This document shows, one piece after another, positions 1 to 5,912 of a DNA stretch of 10,229 nt. This DNA is from Sulfurovum sp. (lineage in GTDB: Bacteria; Campylobacterota; Campylobacteria; Campylobacterales; Sulfurovaceae), in NCBI GenBank assembly GCA_026985755.1, contig JALSPX010000171.1:1-10229 (forward strand). Reading direction: 5' to 3'. Each line of letters starts with the position of its first letter. The stretch's first letter is position 1. The notes below the pieces were generated by a model. That model did no database searches. It was not told where the DNA came from and was given only the letters and a program-made list of their open reading frames with translations. The translations under genes were made by a program, and so were the position numbers.

Positions 1-43
1 TTTAAGTTTGATATAAAATATCTCTTTTATTATCTACTGTTTG

Positions 44-49
44 CAATAT
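44..49 (+). promoter_or_regulatory. Candidate -10 box for the rod-like RNA
   Basis: The sequence CAATAT, preceded by TTG (so a TGN extended -10-like context, TGCAATAT), lies 6-7 nt before position 55, where the long inverted repeat begins. The region further upstream is strongly AT-rich, as is usual for Campylobacterota sigma-70 promoters, which often lack a -35 box. The match to TATAAT is imperfect, so this rests mainly on its spacing to the structured element. I found no equally well-placed -10 on the opposite strand, which favours plus-strand transcription. Confidence 0.35.
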
Positions 50-54
50 TTTTT

Positions 55-223
55 AAGCCCAAATTATGCATTAGAATCGTTCAAATTCTCTAAAGGCTTA
101 GTGCATGGGTGTTTGCAAAGAATTTGAGTTTAACCCAAAGGTTAATCGATGATTCTTTGTGAATGCCCATGTGCTAATGCTTTGCAGAAGATGGATGATT
201 TCTAATGCATATTTTGGGTTAAG
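55..223 (+). ncRNA. Long rod-like structured RNA, candidate 6S RNA
   Basis: No protein gene fits here. Instead the sequence folds on itself along almost its whole length. A closing stem pairs 56-76 with 200-220 (20 of 21 positions pair, one of them G-U, with a single T-T mismatch). Next comes an open middle part, 77-85 against 190-199. A weaker segment, TTCT..AAAG (86-95) against CTTT..AGAA (180-189), may stay open or pair. A long upper stem pairs 96-124 with 151-180, including CATGGG against CCCATG. An inner hairpin TTAACC-CAAA-GGTTAA sits at 130-145. A roughly 170-nt rod with a central bubble and a terminal hairpin is the architecture of 6S RNA, which binds the sigma-70 RNA polymerase holoenzyme. 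The identity is inferred from shape, not from recognised sequence. A decayed mobile inverted repeat is the main alternative. Confidence 0.45.
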
Positions 224-274
224 CATAATGCAGAGTGTGCTTAGTTGTACCTAGATTTTGTATGATTTAAGTGA

Positions 275-293
275 GATGTACATCAGGTACATC
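275..293. repeat. Small perfect stem-loop between ncRNA and tRNA
   Basis: GATGTAC-ATCAG-GTACATC forms a 7-bp stem with a 5-nt loop. It lies between the plus-strand rod-like RNA and the minus-strand tRNA, where transcripts from the two would meet. It is not followed by a T-run on either strand, so it is not a convincing intrinsic terminator. It could be an RNA 3'-end structure or a protein-binding palindrome (GATGTACATC at 275-284 is itself a perfect palindrome). Confidence 0.4.
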
Positions 294-313
294 GAATAAA
301 AACGCCTGAAAGA

Positions 314-336
314 ATAGGTGCAAATAAGCACGCTAT
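314..336 (-). terminator. Weak hairpin downstream of tRNA-Ala
   Basis: ATAG-GTGC-(6-nt loop)-GCAC-G-CTAT forms a stem of 4+4 bp with one bulged base, starting about 10 nt after the 3' end of the tRNA. On the minus strand it is followed by TCTTTC and, further on, GTTTTTATTC, so the T-tract is broken. It is the best candidate for ending the tRNA transcript but falls short of a textbook terminator. The symmetry means it could also act on plus-strand transcripts. Confidence 0.35.
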
Positions 337-346
337 TGATGATTTT

Positions 347-422
347 TGGTGGAGAATATCGGGATCGAACCGACGACCTCTTCGCTGCCAGCGAAGCGCT
401 CTCCCAGCTGAGCTAATTCCCC
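347..422 (-). tRNA. tRNA-Ala (anticodon GGC), CCA encoded
   Basis: The minus strand folds as a complete 76-nt tRNA. The acceptor stem pairs GGGGAAT with ATTCTCC, the D-arm is GCTC..GAGC, the anticodon arm is CTTCG-CTGGCAG-CGAAG, and the T-loop carries TTCGATC. The anticodon GGC (genomic 387-389) reads GCC/GCU alanine codons. The acceptor stem contains the G3-U70 wobble pair, the main alanine identity element recognised by alanyl-tRNA synthetase. The discriminator base is A and the terminal CCA is encoded in the DNA. It stands alone, not in an rRNA spacer, where the alanine tRNA usually has a TGC anticodon. Confidence 0.97.
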
Positions 423-438
423 TGATTTGTAGAAAAGT

Positions 439-444
439 ATTTTA
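439..444 (-). promoter_or_regulatory. Extended -10 promoter of tRNA-Ala
   Basis: On the minus strand, TGCTAAAAT is an extended -10 box (TGN followed by TAAAAT) whose last base is 16 nt upstream of the first tRNA base. This places a start site a few nucleotides before the mature 5' end. No canonical -35 is visible. An inverted-repeat region (455-497) lies directly upstream. Confidence 0.5.
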
Positions 445-460
445 GCATAAGGTAGTGAAA

Positions 461-497
461 AGTTTACTTTCACCCCAAATTTTAGTGGGAGTAAACT
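461..497. repeat. 13-bp inverted repeat of a GTGRRAGTAAAC motif
   Basis: AGTTTACTTTCAC (461-473) faces GTGGGAGTAAACT (485-497) across an 11-nt loop. All 13 positions can pair if two G-U wobbles are allowed, as in RNA. The inner part also overlaps the smaller palindrome GTGAAA..TTTCAC at 455-473. The hairpin lies between the 3' end of the ppiC transcript and the tRNA promoter, both on the minus strand, so it could help end or protect the dnaG-ppiC message. It lacks a T-run. Confidence 0.5.
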
Positions 498-508
498 CTC
501 TACTTCCT
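477..508 (+). repeat. Direct repeat, copy 1 (32 nt)
   Basis: This 32-nt segment recurs at 545-576 with 29 identical positions. The core is AGTGGGAGTAAAC followed by CTC and TACTTCCT. Its left half also takes part in the inverted repeat at 461-497. Confidence 0.65.
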
Positions 509-544
509 ACACTCTAAGTAGAATCTTAAACTTGAAGTACCGTG

Positions 545-576
545 AAATTTAAGTGGGAGTAAACGCTCCACTTCCT
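545..576 (+). repeat. Direct repeat, copy 2 (32 nt), self-complementary
   Basis: This is the second copy of the 477-508 repeat. It can form a stem-loop, AAGTGG(G)AG-TAAACG-CTCCACTT, that is better paired than in copy 1. On the minus strand it lies about 40 nt after the ppiC stop and is followed by AAATTT, so it might serve as a weak terminator or mRNA end for dnaG-ppiC. Together with 461-497, the GTGRRAGTAAAC motif occurs three times within about 105 nt. Confidence 0.6.
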
Positions 577-586
577 TGGTGGCTGC

Positions 587-611
587 GCTTGTCGAAGTCA
601 GCCTGTCGAAG
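587..611 (-). repeat. Two tandem copies of GCYTGTCGAAG
   Basis: GCTTGTCGAAG (587-597) and GCCTGTCGAAG (601-611) are spaced 14 nt apart, and the second abuts the ppiC stop codon. On the minus strand they read as CTTCGACARGC, which resembles a short dispersed intergenic repeat that I recall from several unrelated genomes; this is memory, not a search. No coding function is apparent. Confidence 0.45.
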
Positions 612-893
612 CTATGAACGCTCTGTTACTTCTAGTAGGTGGTAGCCAAACTGCGTTTTCACAGGGCCATGTACCACACCTACCTCATCATTAAATACCA
701 CTTTATCAAACTCTGGTACCATCTGCCCTTGAGAGAAGGTTCCTAGCTCTCCGCCTTTTGCTCCTGATGGACACGTAGAGTTCTCTTTTGCTGCTTGCTC
801 GAAGGTCATCTCACCTGAGTTTATCTTCTCTTTGAGCTCTTTACAGAATGCTTCGTCGCTTACGAGTATATGTCTTGCTGATGCTGTTGCCAT
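612..893 (-). CDS. ppiC: Parvulin-type peptidyl-prolyl cis-trans isomerase
   Basis: A 93-residue stand-alone parvulin that catalyses cis-trans isomerisation of peptide bonds before proline. Family marks are ARHILV near the N-terminus (first histidine of the active site), CPSGAKGGELG in the middle, GQMVPEFDKVVF, and the C-terminal TQFGYHLLEV, which carries the second histidine. Length and order of motifs match E. coli PpiC (also 93 residues) almost end to end. There is no signal peptide or membrane segment, so it should be cytoplasmic, unlike SurA/PrsA-type parvulins. The start follows an AAGGA ribosome site (900-904) with 6-nt spacing. That site overlaps the dnaG stop codon, so ppiC is almost surely translated from the dnaG message, perhaps by coupling. 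The exact client proteins cannot be inferred. Confidence 0.95.
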   Translation of the reverse strand: MATASARHILVSDEAFCKELKEKINSGEMTFEQAAKENSTCPSGAKGGELGTFSQGQMVPEFDKVVFNDEVGVVHGPVKTQFGYHLLEVTERS

Positions 894-902
894 GGGTTAT
901 CC

Positions 903-2564
903 TTACAATAATTTTTCATCAAACGTCACGAGTTCACCACGTTTGAGTTTGGGAATTATATCGGTTTTTATTTTACGTATGATAAAACTCTTTTTTTGAT
1001 AATGCATCGTCGTATCTGATACCACATTTCTAAGCTTGGTATCATAATGCTTAATAAGGAAGTTTCTCAATACATTTTTGAGCTCCTCTTCATTCATCAC
1101 TTGAAAAGTATCATCCACAGAAAGACCCACGAGATGAGGATGCTCTTTTTCTCCTGCTAACAATGCACTAAACAAGCCCTCATATTGACCAAACATACTT
1201 ACATCCACCACATTGAGCACCGTATCGATATATTCTGGTTTTTCAAGTAAGGTCTTTAAAATACCCAACTGTGCCACATCATCTCTACGTTCTGAAAAAC
1301 GCTCTTTGGCTTGTGATATATTGGCTTGCTTGTCAAACATCGCTGCTGTTACCCCCAGTACCGTAGATGCCAATGGGATATAGGCATCCTTGATGATCTG
1401 GCTTAAACCCTCTAAAAACTGCTTGACCGCCCTAAACGCTGCCTCTTTTGCACGTGGGTCATTAAGGTCATAGCCTTCACATATTTTTTCTATGACAAAA
1501 GGGATGAGGGGTTTGGCATCTCTTAGCAGTGTCGCTACTTTTTCACTCTGCCCCTTGGCGATGAGATCTGCGGGGTCTTGCCCATCAGGAAAGAGTACGA
1601 CCCCACCATCAAAGCCTGCTTTGCTTAGCATATCTGCGGCTTTAAGCGCTGCTGCTACCCCAGCTTTGTCCCCATCATAGGCAAGGATGACTTTGGGGTC
1701 ACCCTTGCGTAACATAGGCAAATGCTCGGGAGTCAATGCTGTGCCCATCCCTGCTACGGCTTCGGTAAAACCCGCTTGGTGAAACATCACTACATCGAGG
1801 TAGCCCTCACAGACAATGAGCTTTTTATTTTTATAGATACTCTCTTTTGCCAAGTGATATCCATAGAGCAGACGTGACTTATTAAAGAGTTTTGTCTGAG
1901 GGGAATTGATATATTTTGCTGGATGATTGGTGATGGTTCTTCCTCCAAAACCAACGATAGAACCACTGGCGGCATAGATAGGAAAGGTAATACGCTCTAC
2001 CAAACGGGCATAGTAGCCCTGCCCATTTTCACTCTGCGCGATGATACCTGCTTCGGATGCTTGAGGCAGAGGCAAAAGTGAGGCTTGTAAAAACTGCATC
2101 ACTTCACTCCCTGAAGGCACATACCCTATCTCAAAACGCTCTATAGAGTTTTGGCTTACCCCTCTGTCCAATAAATACTGCATAGCAGTTTGGTTACGAG
2201 AAAGGTTCTTGACATACCACTGCCCTATCGCCTCTAAGATACGTTTACTGTCTGAGTAATCTGAACTTCCTTGGGTGTATTGCAACGAAAAGTTAAACAT
2301 ATTGGCAAGTTTTTCAATCGCTTCTGGATAGCTTAATTTCTCTAGCTCCATCACGAACTTGATACTATCTCCACCGACACCACAACCAAAGCAGTGGTAC
2401 ATCTGCTTGCTAGGGCTCACCACAAAAGAGGGTGTTTTTTCTCCATGAAAGGGACAGTTTGCTTTATAGTTAGCCCCTGCTTTACGTAACTCTACAAAGC
2501 TACCTACTACATCTACTATATCGATACTGTTTTTCAAAGACTCTATGGAAGCGTTATCTATCAT
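903..2564 (-). CDS. dnaG: DNA primase DnaG
   Basis: Synthesises the short RNA primers needed by replicative DNA polymerase; it works with the DnaB helicase at the fork. With the start used here the protein has 553 residues. An N-terminal zinc-binding domain has C37-x2-H40 and C58-x2-C61. The RNA polymerase core has FGGR (206-209). The Toprim domain has the metal-binding EGYLDV (E253) and DGD (297-299). A less conserved C-terminal region should contact DnaB. I chose the ATG at 2562-2564 because MIDNASIESLKNSIDIV aligns with the N-terminus of the family. An ATG at 2595-2597 and an upstream start at 2628-2630 would add residues unlike any primase and would lie across the promoter. No Shine-Dalgarno is visible before 2564; the -10 box at 2571-2576 is so near that the mRNA may be leaderless. 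ppiC follows after 9 nt. Confidence 0.96.
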   Translation of the reverse strand: MIDNASIESLKNSIDIVDVVGSFVELRKAGANYKANCPFHGEKTPSFVVSPSKQMYHCFGCGVGGDSIKFVMELEKLSYPEAIEKLANMFNFSLQYTQGSSDYSDSKRILEAIGQWYVKNLSRNQTAMQYLLDRGVSQNSIERFEIGYVPSGSEVMQFLQASLLPLPQASEAGIIAQSENGQGYYARLVERITFPIYAASGSIVGFGGRTITNHPAKYINSPQTKLFNKSRLLYGYHLAKESIYKNKKLIVCEGYLDVVMFHQAGFTEAVAGMGTALTPEHLPMLRKGDPKVILAYDGDKAGVAAALKAADMLSKAGFDGGVVLFPDGQDPADLIAKGQSEKVATLLRDAKPLIPFVIEKICEGYDLNDPRAKEAAFRAVKQFLEGLSQIIKDAYIPLASTVLGVTAAMFDKQANISQAKERFSERRDDVAQLGILKTLLEKPEYIDTVLNVVDVSMFGQYEGLFSALLAGEKEHPHLVGLSVDDTFQVMNEEELKNVLRNFLIKHYDTKLRNVVSDTTMHYQKKSFIIRKIKTDIIPKLKRGELVTFDEKLL

Positions 2565-2570
2565 AGAAGA

Positions 2571-2592
2571 ATTATATCTAATTTGATATAAT
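2571..2592. promoter_or_regulatory. Divergent dnaG / TPR-operon promoter pair
   Basis: The perfect inverted repeat ATTATATC (2571-2578) - 6 nt - GATATAAT (2585-2592) contains two face-to-face TATAAT boxes. The right one (2587-2592) fits a plus-strand start near 2599, about 20 nt ahead of the TPR gene start. The left one (minus strand, 2576 down to 2571) lies 6 nt before the dnaG ATG. Neither has a clear -35 box, as is common in Campylobacterota. Because the two boxes overlap in space, one RNA polymerase would exclude the other, which suggests competition between the two operons. Confidence 0.55.
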
Positions 2593-2619
2593 CTAATCAT
2601 ACTTTTTACAAGGACTATT

Positions 2620-3672
2620 TTGGAATCCATCTTACCAGCCTATAATGACCCACTTTTCTCTGTTATGCTCATTATTGTTATAGGGCTTATTATTGCTGTT
2701 GCAACATATGGTTGGGGGATTTACAAGCAACAAAAAGAGCAGGGAAATCTTCTAAAGTTTTTAGATAAGTTTGACTCTTCAGAGTGTGCACTGGATACGA
2801 AGAATATGCCTTACGAGGCACATATGCTAAGACCACTCTCGTTGCTTGCCAAAGCATTTGAAAATGCTGGAGAATATCCTAAAGCCATCTCTATCTATCT
2901 CCATCTCATCAAACATGTACCCGACGAGATAGCAAAAGTAGAACTTATGGAGCATCTAGGGAAAACCTATGTTCATGCAGGTTTTTTAGAACGAGCCCGA
3001 AGTATTTATACTGATATTTTACGCAAAAAACCTCGTAACATAAAAATACTTTATGCACTAGGTATTGTCCATGAAATGACACACAACTACAAAAAAGCCA
3101 AAGAGGTTATAGAGCCTCTAGAACTACTCAATGAAGATACCCATACACTCAAAAAGTTTTTAGAATATTTAGAGTTACAAATGCTCACTGATATTTCTAC
3201 TGACGATAAAATTAAACAACTCAAGAAACTGTTGGAAGAGGAACCTTCTCTTTATAGAGAAATTGTCTCTACACTTCTCAAACTAAATACGCAAAAAGCT
3301 TGGGAAATCATCGACCCTGCACGTCTAAAAGAGGTACTTGATATTCTTTGGTTCTTACCTAATTCACAACTCGACTTAGATATAATAAAAAGCAACAATG
3401 CACTGACTACACTCTATTATGCAAAAGGGTATCTACCACGACCTCCTAAGTCCAAAGAGTCCAGTGGTGTATTTGCTTTAGATATGTTAGCCAGTGCGAG
3501 AGAAAATGGATTTAAAGATGGAGATTTGCACTTTTCATACTTATGTACAAAATGTAAACAGAGTTTCCCAGTAAGCTTTAAGCGTTGCCCTAACTGTATG
3601 GCAATACACTCTGTGAAAGTAGAAGAAAATATTGGAAAAGCACATGCGCAAACAGATTACTCTCTACTCTGA
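2620..3672 (+). CDS. Membrane-anchored TPR protein with C-terminal zinc ribbon
   Basis: A 350-residue protein of unproven function. It starts at TTG with a good AAGGA site (2610-2614) 5 nt upstream. Residues about 12-33 are one hydrophobic helix, followed by a charged KQQKEQ stretch. This suggests an N-terminal anchor with the bulk of the protein in the cytoplasm. Tetratricopeptide helices are visible at about 72-101 (AFENAGEYPKAISIYLHLI) and 108-165. The C-terminus has a four-cysteine zinc ribbon (C309-x2-C312, C323-x2-C326). The order anchor - TPRs - rubredoxin-like ribbon is that of LapB/YciM, the E. coli adaptor that couples LPS synthesis (LpxC level) to FtsH. Similarity in shape alone does not prove the same role, and the rest of the sequence did not let me confirm orthology. 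It is the first gene of the rnhA-rnc-aroC operon and overlaps rnhA by 29 nt, so the two are probably translationally coupled. Confidence 0.85.
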   Translation: MESILPAYNDPLFSVMLIIVIGLIIAVATYGWGIYKQQKEQGNLLKFLDKFDSSECALDTKNMPYEAHMLRPLSLLAKAFENAGEYPKAISIYLHLIKHVPDEIAKVELMEHLGKTYVHAGFLERARSIYTDILRKKPRNIKILYALGIVHEMTHNYKKAKEVIEPLELLNEDTHTLKKFLEYLELQMLTDISTDDKIKQLKKLLEEEPSLYREIVSTLLKLNTQKAWEIIDPARLKEVLDILWFLPNSQLDLDIIKSNNALTTLYYAKGYLPRPPKSKESSGVFALDMLASARENGFKDGDLHFSYLCTKCKQSFPVSFKRCPNCMAIHSVKVEENIGKAHAQTDYSLL

Positions 3673-4075
3673 TGGATCGAGCCTTGGCAATCCCGGACCT
3701 GGAGGCTATGGTGGCATACTGGAGTTTAAAGGTACACGCAAAGAGTACTCTGGTGCAGAGGCACATACCACCAACAATCGTATGGAACTCCTAGGCGTTA
3801 TAGAGGGCTTAAAACTTCTCAAAGAGCCTTGCGATGTAGAAGTTGTCTCCGATAGCTCCTATGTCACCAAAGCCATCAATGAATGGCTAGAGGGCTGGGT
3901 ACGCAAAGGGTTTAAAAAAGTCAAGAATATTGATTTGTGGGAAGCCTATTTGGACGCTGCAAAACCACATCATGTGCATGCTACATGGGTGCGCGGACAC
4001 AATGGACATCCAGAAAATGAACGTTGCGACGAGCTGGCACGCAATGAAGCGGAAAGAATAAAAGCAACCCTGTAG
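3644..4075 (+). CDS. rnhA: Ribonuclease HI
   Basis: Cuts the RNA strand of RNA/DNA hybrids, removing primers and R-loops. The 143-residue protein has all catalytic residues in family positions: D10 (SDGSSLGNPGPGGYGG), E48 (NNRMEL), D70 (VVSDSSY) and D129 (NERCDELA), with the accessory H119 in WVRGHNGH. I use the ATG at 3644, preceded by GGAAAAG, because it gives the normal family N-terminus MRKQITLYSDGS. A TTG at 3632 would add four residues. The start lies inside the end of the TPR gene (29-nt overlap). Its stop codon TAG (4073-4075) is part of the GTAG that begins the downstream palindromic repeat, so insertion of that repeat may have fixed the present C-terminus (..RIKATL). Confidence 0.96.
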   Translation: MRKQITLYSDGSSLGNPGPGGYGGILEFKGTRKEYSGAEAHTTNNRMELLGVIEGLKLLKEPCDVEVVSDSSYVTKAINEWLEGWVRKGFKKVKNIDLWEAYLDAAKPHHVHATWVRGHNGHPENERCDELARNEAERIKATL

Positions 4076-4139
4076 GGGCAGACCCATGTGTCTGCCCTTT
4101 GACAACAAACAGAGGGTACACACATTGGTGCACCGCTAC
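4072..4139. repeat. REPIN-like pair of GTAG palindromes between rnhA and rnc
   Basis: Two 26-nt elements face each other across a 16-nt spacer. The left one (4072-4097) begins GTAGGGG and folds as GGGCAGAC-CCATGT-GTCTGCCC, a perfect 8-bp stem. The right one (4114-4139), read on the minus strand, begins GTAGCGG and folds as GGTGCAC-CAATGT-GTGTACC with one G-T pair. The halves match at 19 of 26 positions. Most differences fall in the stem and keep it paired. The 5' GTAG tetranucleotide plus palindrome is the hallmark of REP elements mobilised by RAYT transposases (IS200/IS605 relatives). No transposase lies in this window. The left stem is followed by only TTT, so it would be a weak terminator at most. 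Confidence 0.75.
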
Positions 4140-4158
4140 AAACATAAAGGAGAACACA

Positions 4159-4830
4159 ATGAACGATTACAGTCACCTAGAAAAAAGACTGAACTATACA
4201 TTTCAAGACAAGCAATTGATTATTGAGGCTTTGACACACAAGAGTCACAAAAAGCCTTACAATAATGAGCGGCTTGAATTTTTAGGAGATGCGGTACTTG
4301 ACCTGATTGTAGGCGAGTATCTCTTTGCTAAATTTCCCAAATCAGACGAGGGTATTTTGTCTAAAATACGTGCATCACTTGTCAACGAAACAGGCTTTAC
4401 ACTATTGGCTAGACATTTGGGATTAGGTAACTATATCTACCTCTCTTTAGCCGAAGAGAACAACAATGGCAGAGACAAACCCTCTTTGCTCTCTAACGCT
4501 TTTGAAGCCATTATAGGTGCCGTGTATCTTGAAGCAGGACTGGATGTCGCCAAAAATATCTCTATCAAACTCCTAGAAGAGTGTCACCCAAAAATCGATT
4601 TACAATCCTTGTCAAAAGATTACAAAACTGCTTTACAAGAGCTGACCCAAGCCACACATGGGGTGACTCCAGATTATGAGATGCTCGGTTCTTCTGGACC
4701 TGATCACAAAAAAGAGTTTGAGATTGCTATTGTACTTCATGGCAAAACTATTGCCAAAGCCAAGGGCAAAAGCAAAAAAGAGGCCCAACAAAAAGCAGCA
4801 CAGATTGCACTCAAGGAATTAAAAAAATGA
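4159..4830 (+). CDS. rnc: Ribonuclease III
   Basis: Endonuclease for double-stranded RNA; it processes rRNA precursors and regulates mRNAs. The 223-residue protein has the signature NERLEFLGDAVLDLIVGEYLF, with the metal ligands E40 and D44 (E. coli E41 and D45). The second acidic cluster reads SNAFEA, so E116 (E. coli E117) is present but the position of E. coli D114 is N113. I recall the same Asn in other Campylobacterota, and it is probably not inactivating. A double-stranded-RNA-binding domain spans about 153-222, ending in KSKKEAQQKAAQIALKELKK. The ATG at 4159 has an excellent AAGGAG site (4147-4152) 6 nt upstream. A longer reading from TTG at 4099 would translate the palindromic repeat and is rejected. 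The stop overlaps the aroC start (ATGA). Confidence 0.96.
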   Translation: MNDYSHLEKRLNYTFQDKQLIIEALTHKSHKKPYNNERLEFLGDAVLDLIVGEYLFAKFPKSDEGILSKIRASLVNETGFTLLARHLGLGNYIYLSLAEENNNGRDKPSLLSNAFEAIIGAVYLEAGLDVAKNISIKLLEECHPKIDLQSLSKDYKTALQELTQATHGVTPDYEMLGSSGPDHKKEFEIAIVLHGKTIAKAKGKSKKEAQQKAAQIALKELKK

Positions 4831-5912
4831 ATACCTTTGGTAAAAAACTCACCCTAACTACCTTTGGAGAGTCACATGGTAAAGCACTCGGATGTATACT
4901 CGATGGTGTACCCGCAGGGCTCAAAATAGATGAATCCTTTATTCAATCCGAACTAGATAGACGAAAACCAGGCAAAAACAAGCTAGAGACAGCCCGAAAA
5001 GAGGATGACAAAATGGAGATTCTCTCGGGTGTCTTCGAGGGGCTAAGTACGGGTACACCTATTGCCATGATTATCTTCAACGGTAATCAAAAATCAAAAG
5101 ATTACGACAATGTCAAAGATCTCTTTCGTCCAGGGCATGCAGACTATACCTACTTTCATAAGTATGGACTACGAGACTACCGTGGAGGAGGACGCTCTTC
5201 TGCTAGAGAGACTGCCGCGCGTGTGGCAGGTGGAGCCATAGCCAAACTGATGCTCAAAGAGCTAGGCATAGAGATACAATCAGGTCTCTGCGAAGTCGAT
5301 GGTATCAAAGCGAAACGTATCGACTTTGCACATGCAAGAGCTTCAGATATGAATGCTCTTGACCCCCAAGTAGAGCCTGCACAAGTAGAAGCCATCATGA
5401 ACGCAAAAAATAGCCATGACTCTGTAGGGGGTGTGGTACTGACCACTGCTACAGGTGTGCCAGTAGGACTAGGTGAGCCACTCTATTATAAACTCGATGC
5501 CATCCTAGCCGAAGCGATGATGGGTATCAATGCTGCAAAAGCGGTAGAGATAGGTGATGGTATAGCAAGTACCCATATGCGTGGCAGCCAAAATAATGAT
5601 GGCATTACCCTTGATGGATTCAAATCCAACCATGCAGGAGGGATACTCGGAGGTATCTCCAATGGAGATACCATAGTTGTCAAAACCCATTTCAAGCCAA
5701 CGCCTAGTATCTTCCAAGAGCAAGATACCATCACCACAGATAACAAAGAGGTCAAGTGTAATCTCAAAGGCAGACATGACCCATGTGTCGCAGTACGTGG
5801 TACTATCGTTTGTGAAGCAATGATGGCACTGGTACTTGCAGATATGACCCTGCTCAATATGGGTAAACAAATGCAACATTTAACACATATATACAAAGGA
5901 GAACAGAAATAA
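4827..5912 (+). CDS. aroC: Chorismate synthase
   Basis: Catalyses the last step of the shikimate pathway, converting 5-enolpyruvylshikimate-3-phosphate to chorismate with reduced FMN. This supplies aromatic amino acids, folate and quinones. The 361-residue cytoplasmic protein carries the first signature FGESHGKALG (13-22, catalytic H17), FRPGHADYTY (H104, the second conserved histidine), GGGRSSARETAARVAGG (about 120-136, FMN/phosphate binding) and the late RHDPCVAVRG signature. Length is normal for the monofunctional bacterial enzyme. The start overlaps the rnc stop in an ATGA arrangement, which indicates translational coupling. No terminator separates it from the genes on either side, so it belongs to the TPR-rnhA-rnc operon. 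Confidence 0.97.
   Translation: MNTFGKKLTLTTFGESHGKALGCILDGVPAGLKIDESFIQSELDRRKPGKNKLETARKEDDKMEILSGVFEGLSTGTPIAMIIFNGNQKSKDYDNVKDLFRPGHADYTYFHKYGLRDYRGGGRSSARETAARVAGGAIAKLMLKELGIEIQSGLCEVDGIKAKRIDFAHARASDMNALDPQVEPAQVEAIMNAKNSHDSVGGVVLTTATGVPVGLGEPLYYKLDAILAEAMMGINAAKAVEIGDGIASTHMRGSQNNDGITLDGFKSNHAGGILGGISNGDTIVVKTHFKPTPSIFQEQDTITTDNKEVKCNLKGRHDPCVAVRGTIVCEAMMALVLADMTLLNMGKQMQHLTHIYKGEQK

Noticed and set aside
55..223. CRISPR array or transposon ends
   Set aside because: There are no regularly spaced direct repeats and no transposase; the two arms are complementary along their length, as in a folded RNA. A decayed mobile inverted repeat remains a minor alternative.
2565..2630. Longer dnaG reading starting at 2630 (22 extra residues)
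   Set aside because: The extra residues do not fit primase N-termini, cross the divergent promoter and run into the TPR gene start; the family N-terminus begins at 2564.
3632..3643. TTG start for rnhA at 3632
   Set aside because: It adds only four residues not found in the family; the ATG at 3644 gives the standard N-terminus. It cannot be excluded completely.
4076..4100. Intrinsic terminator after rnhA
   Set aside because: The 8-bp GC-rich stem is followed by only TTT, the operon continues with rnc, and the stem is better explained as one half of a REP pair.
4099..4158. Longer rnc reading from TTG at 4099
   Set aside because: It would translate most of the palindromic repeat; the ATG at 4159 has an ideal AAGGAG and yields the normal RNase III N-terminus.
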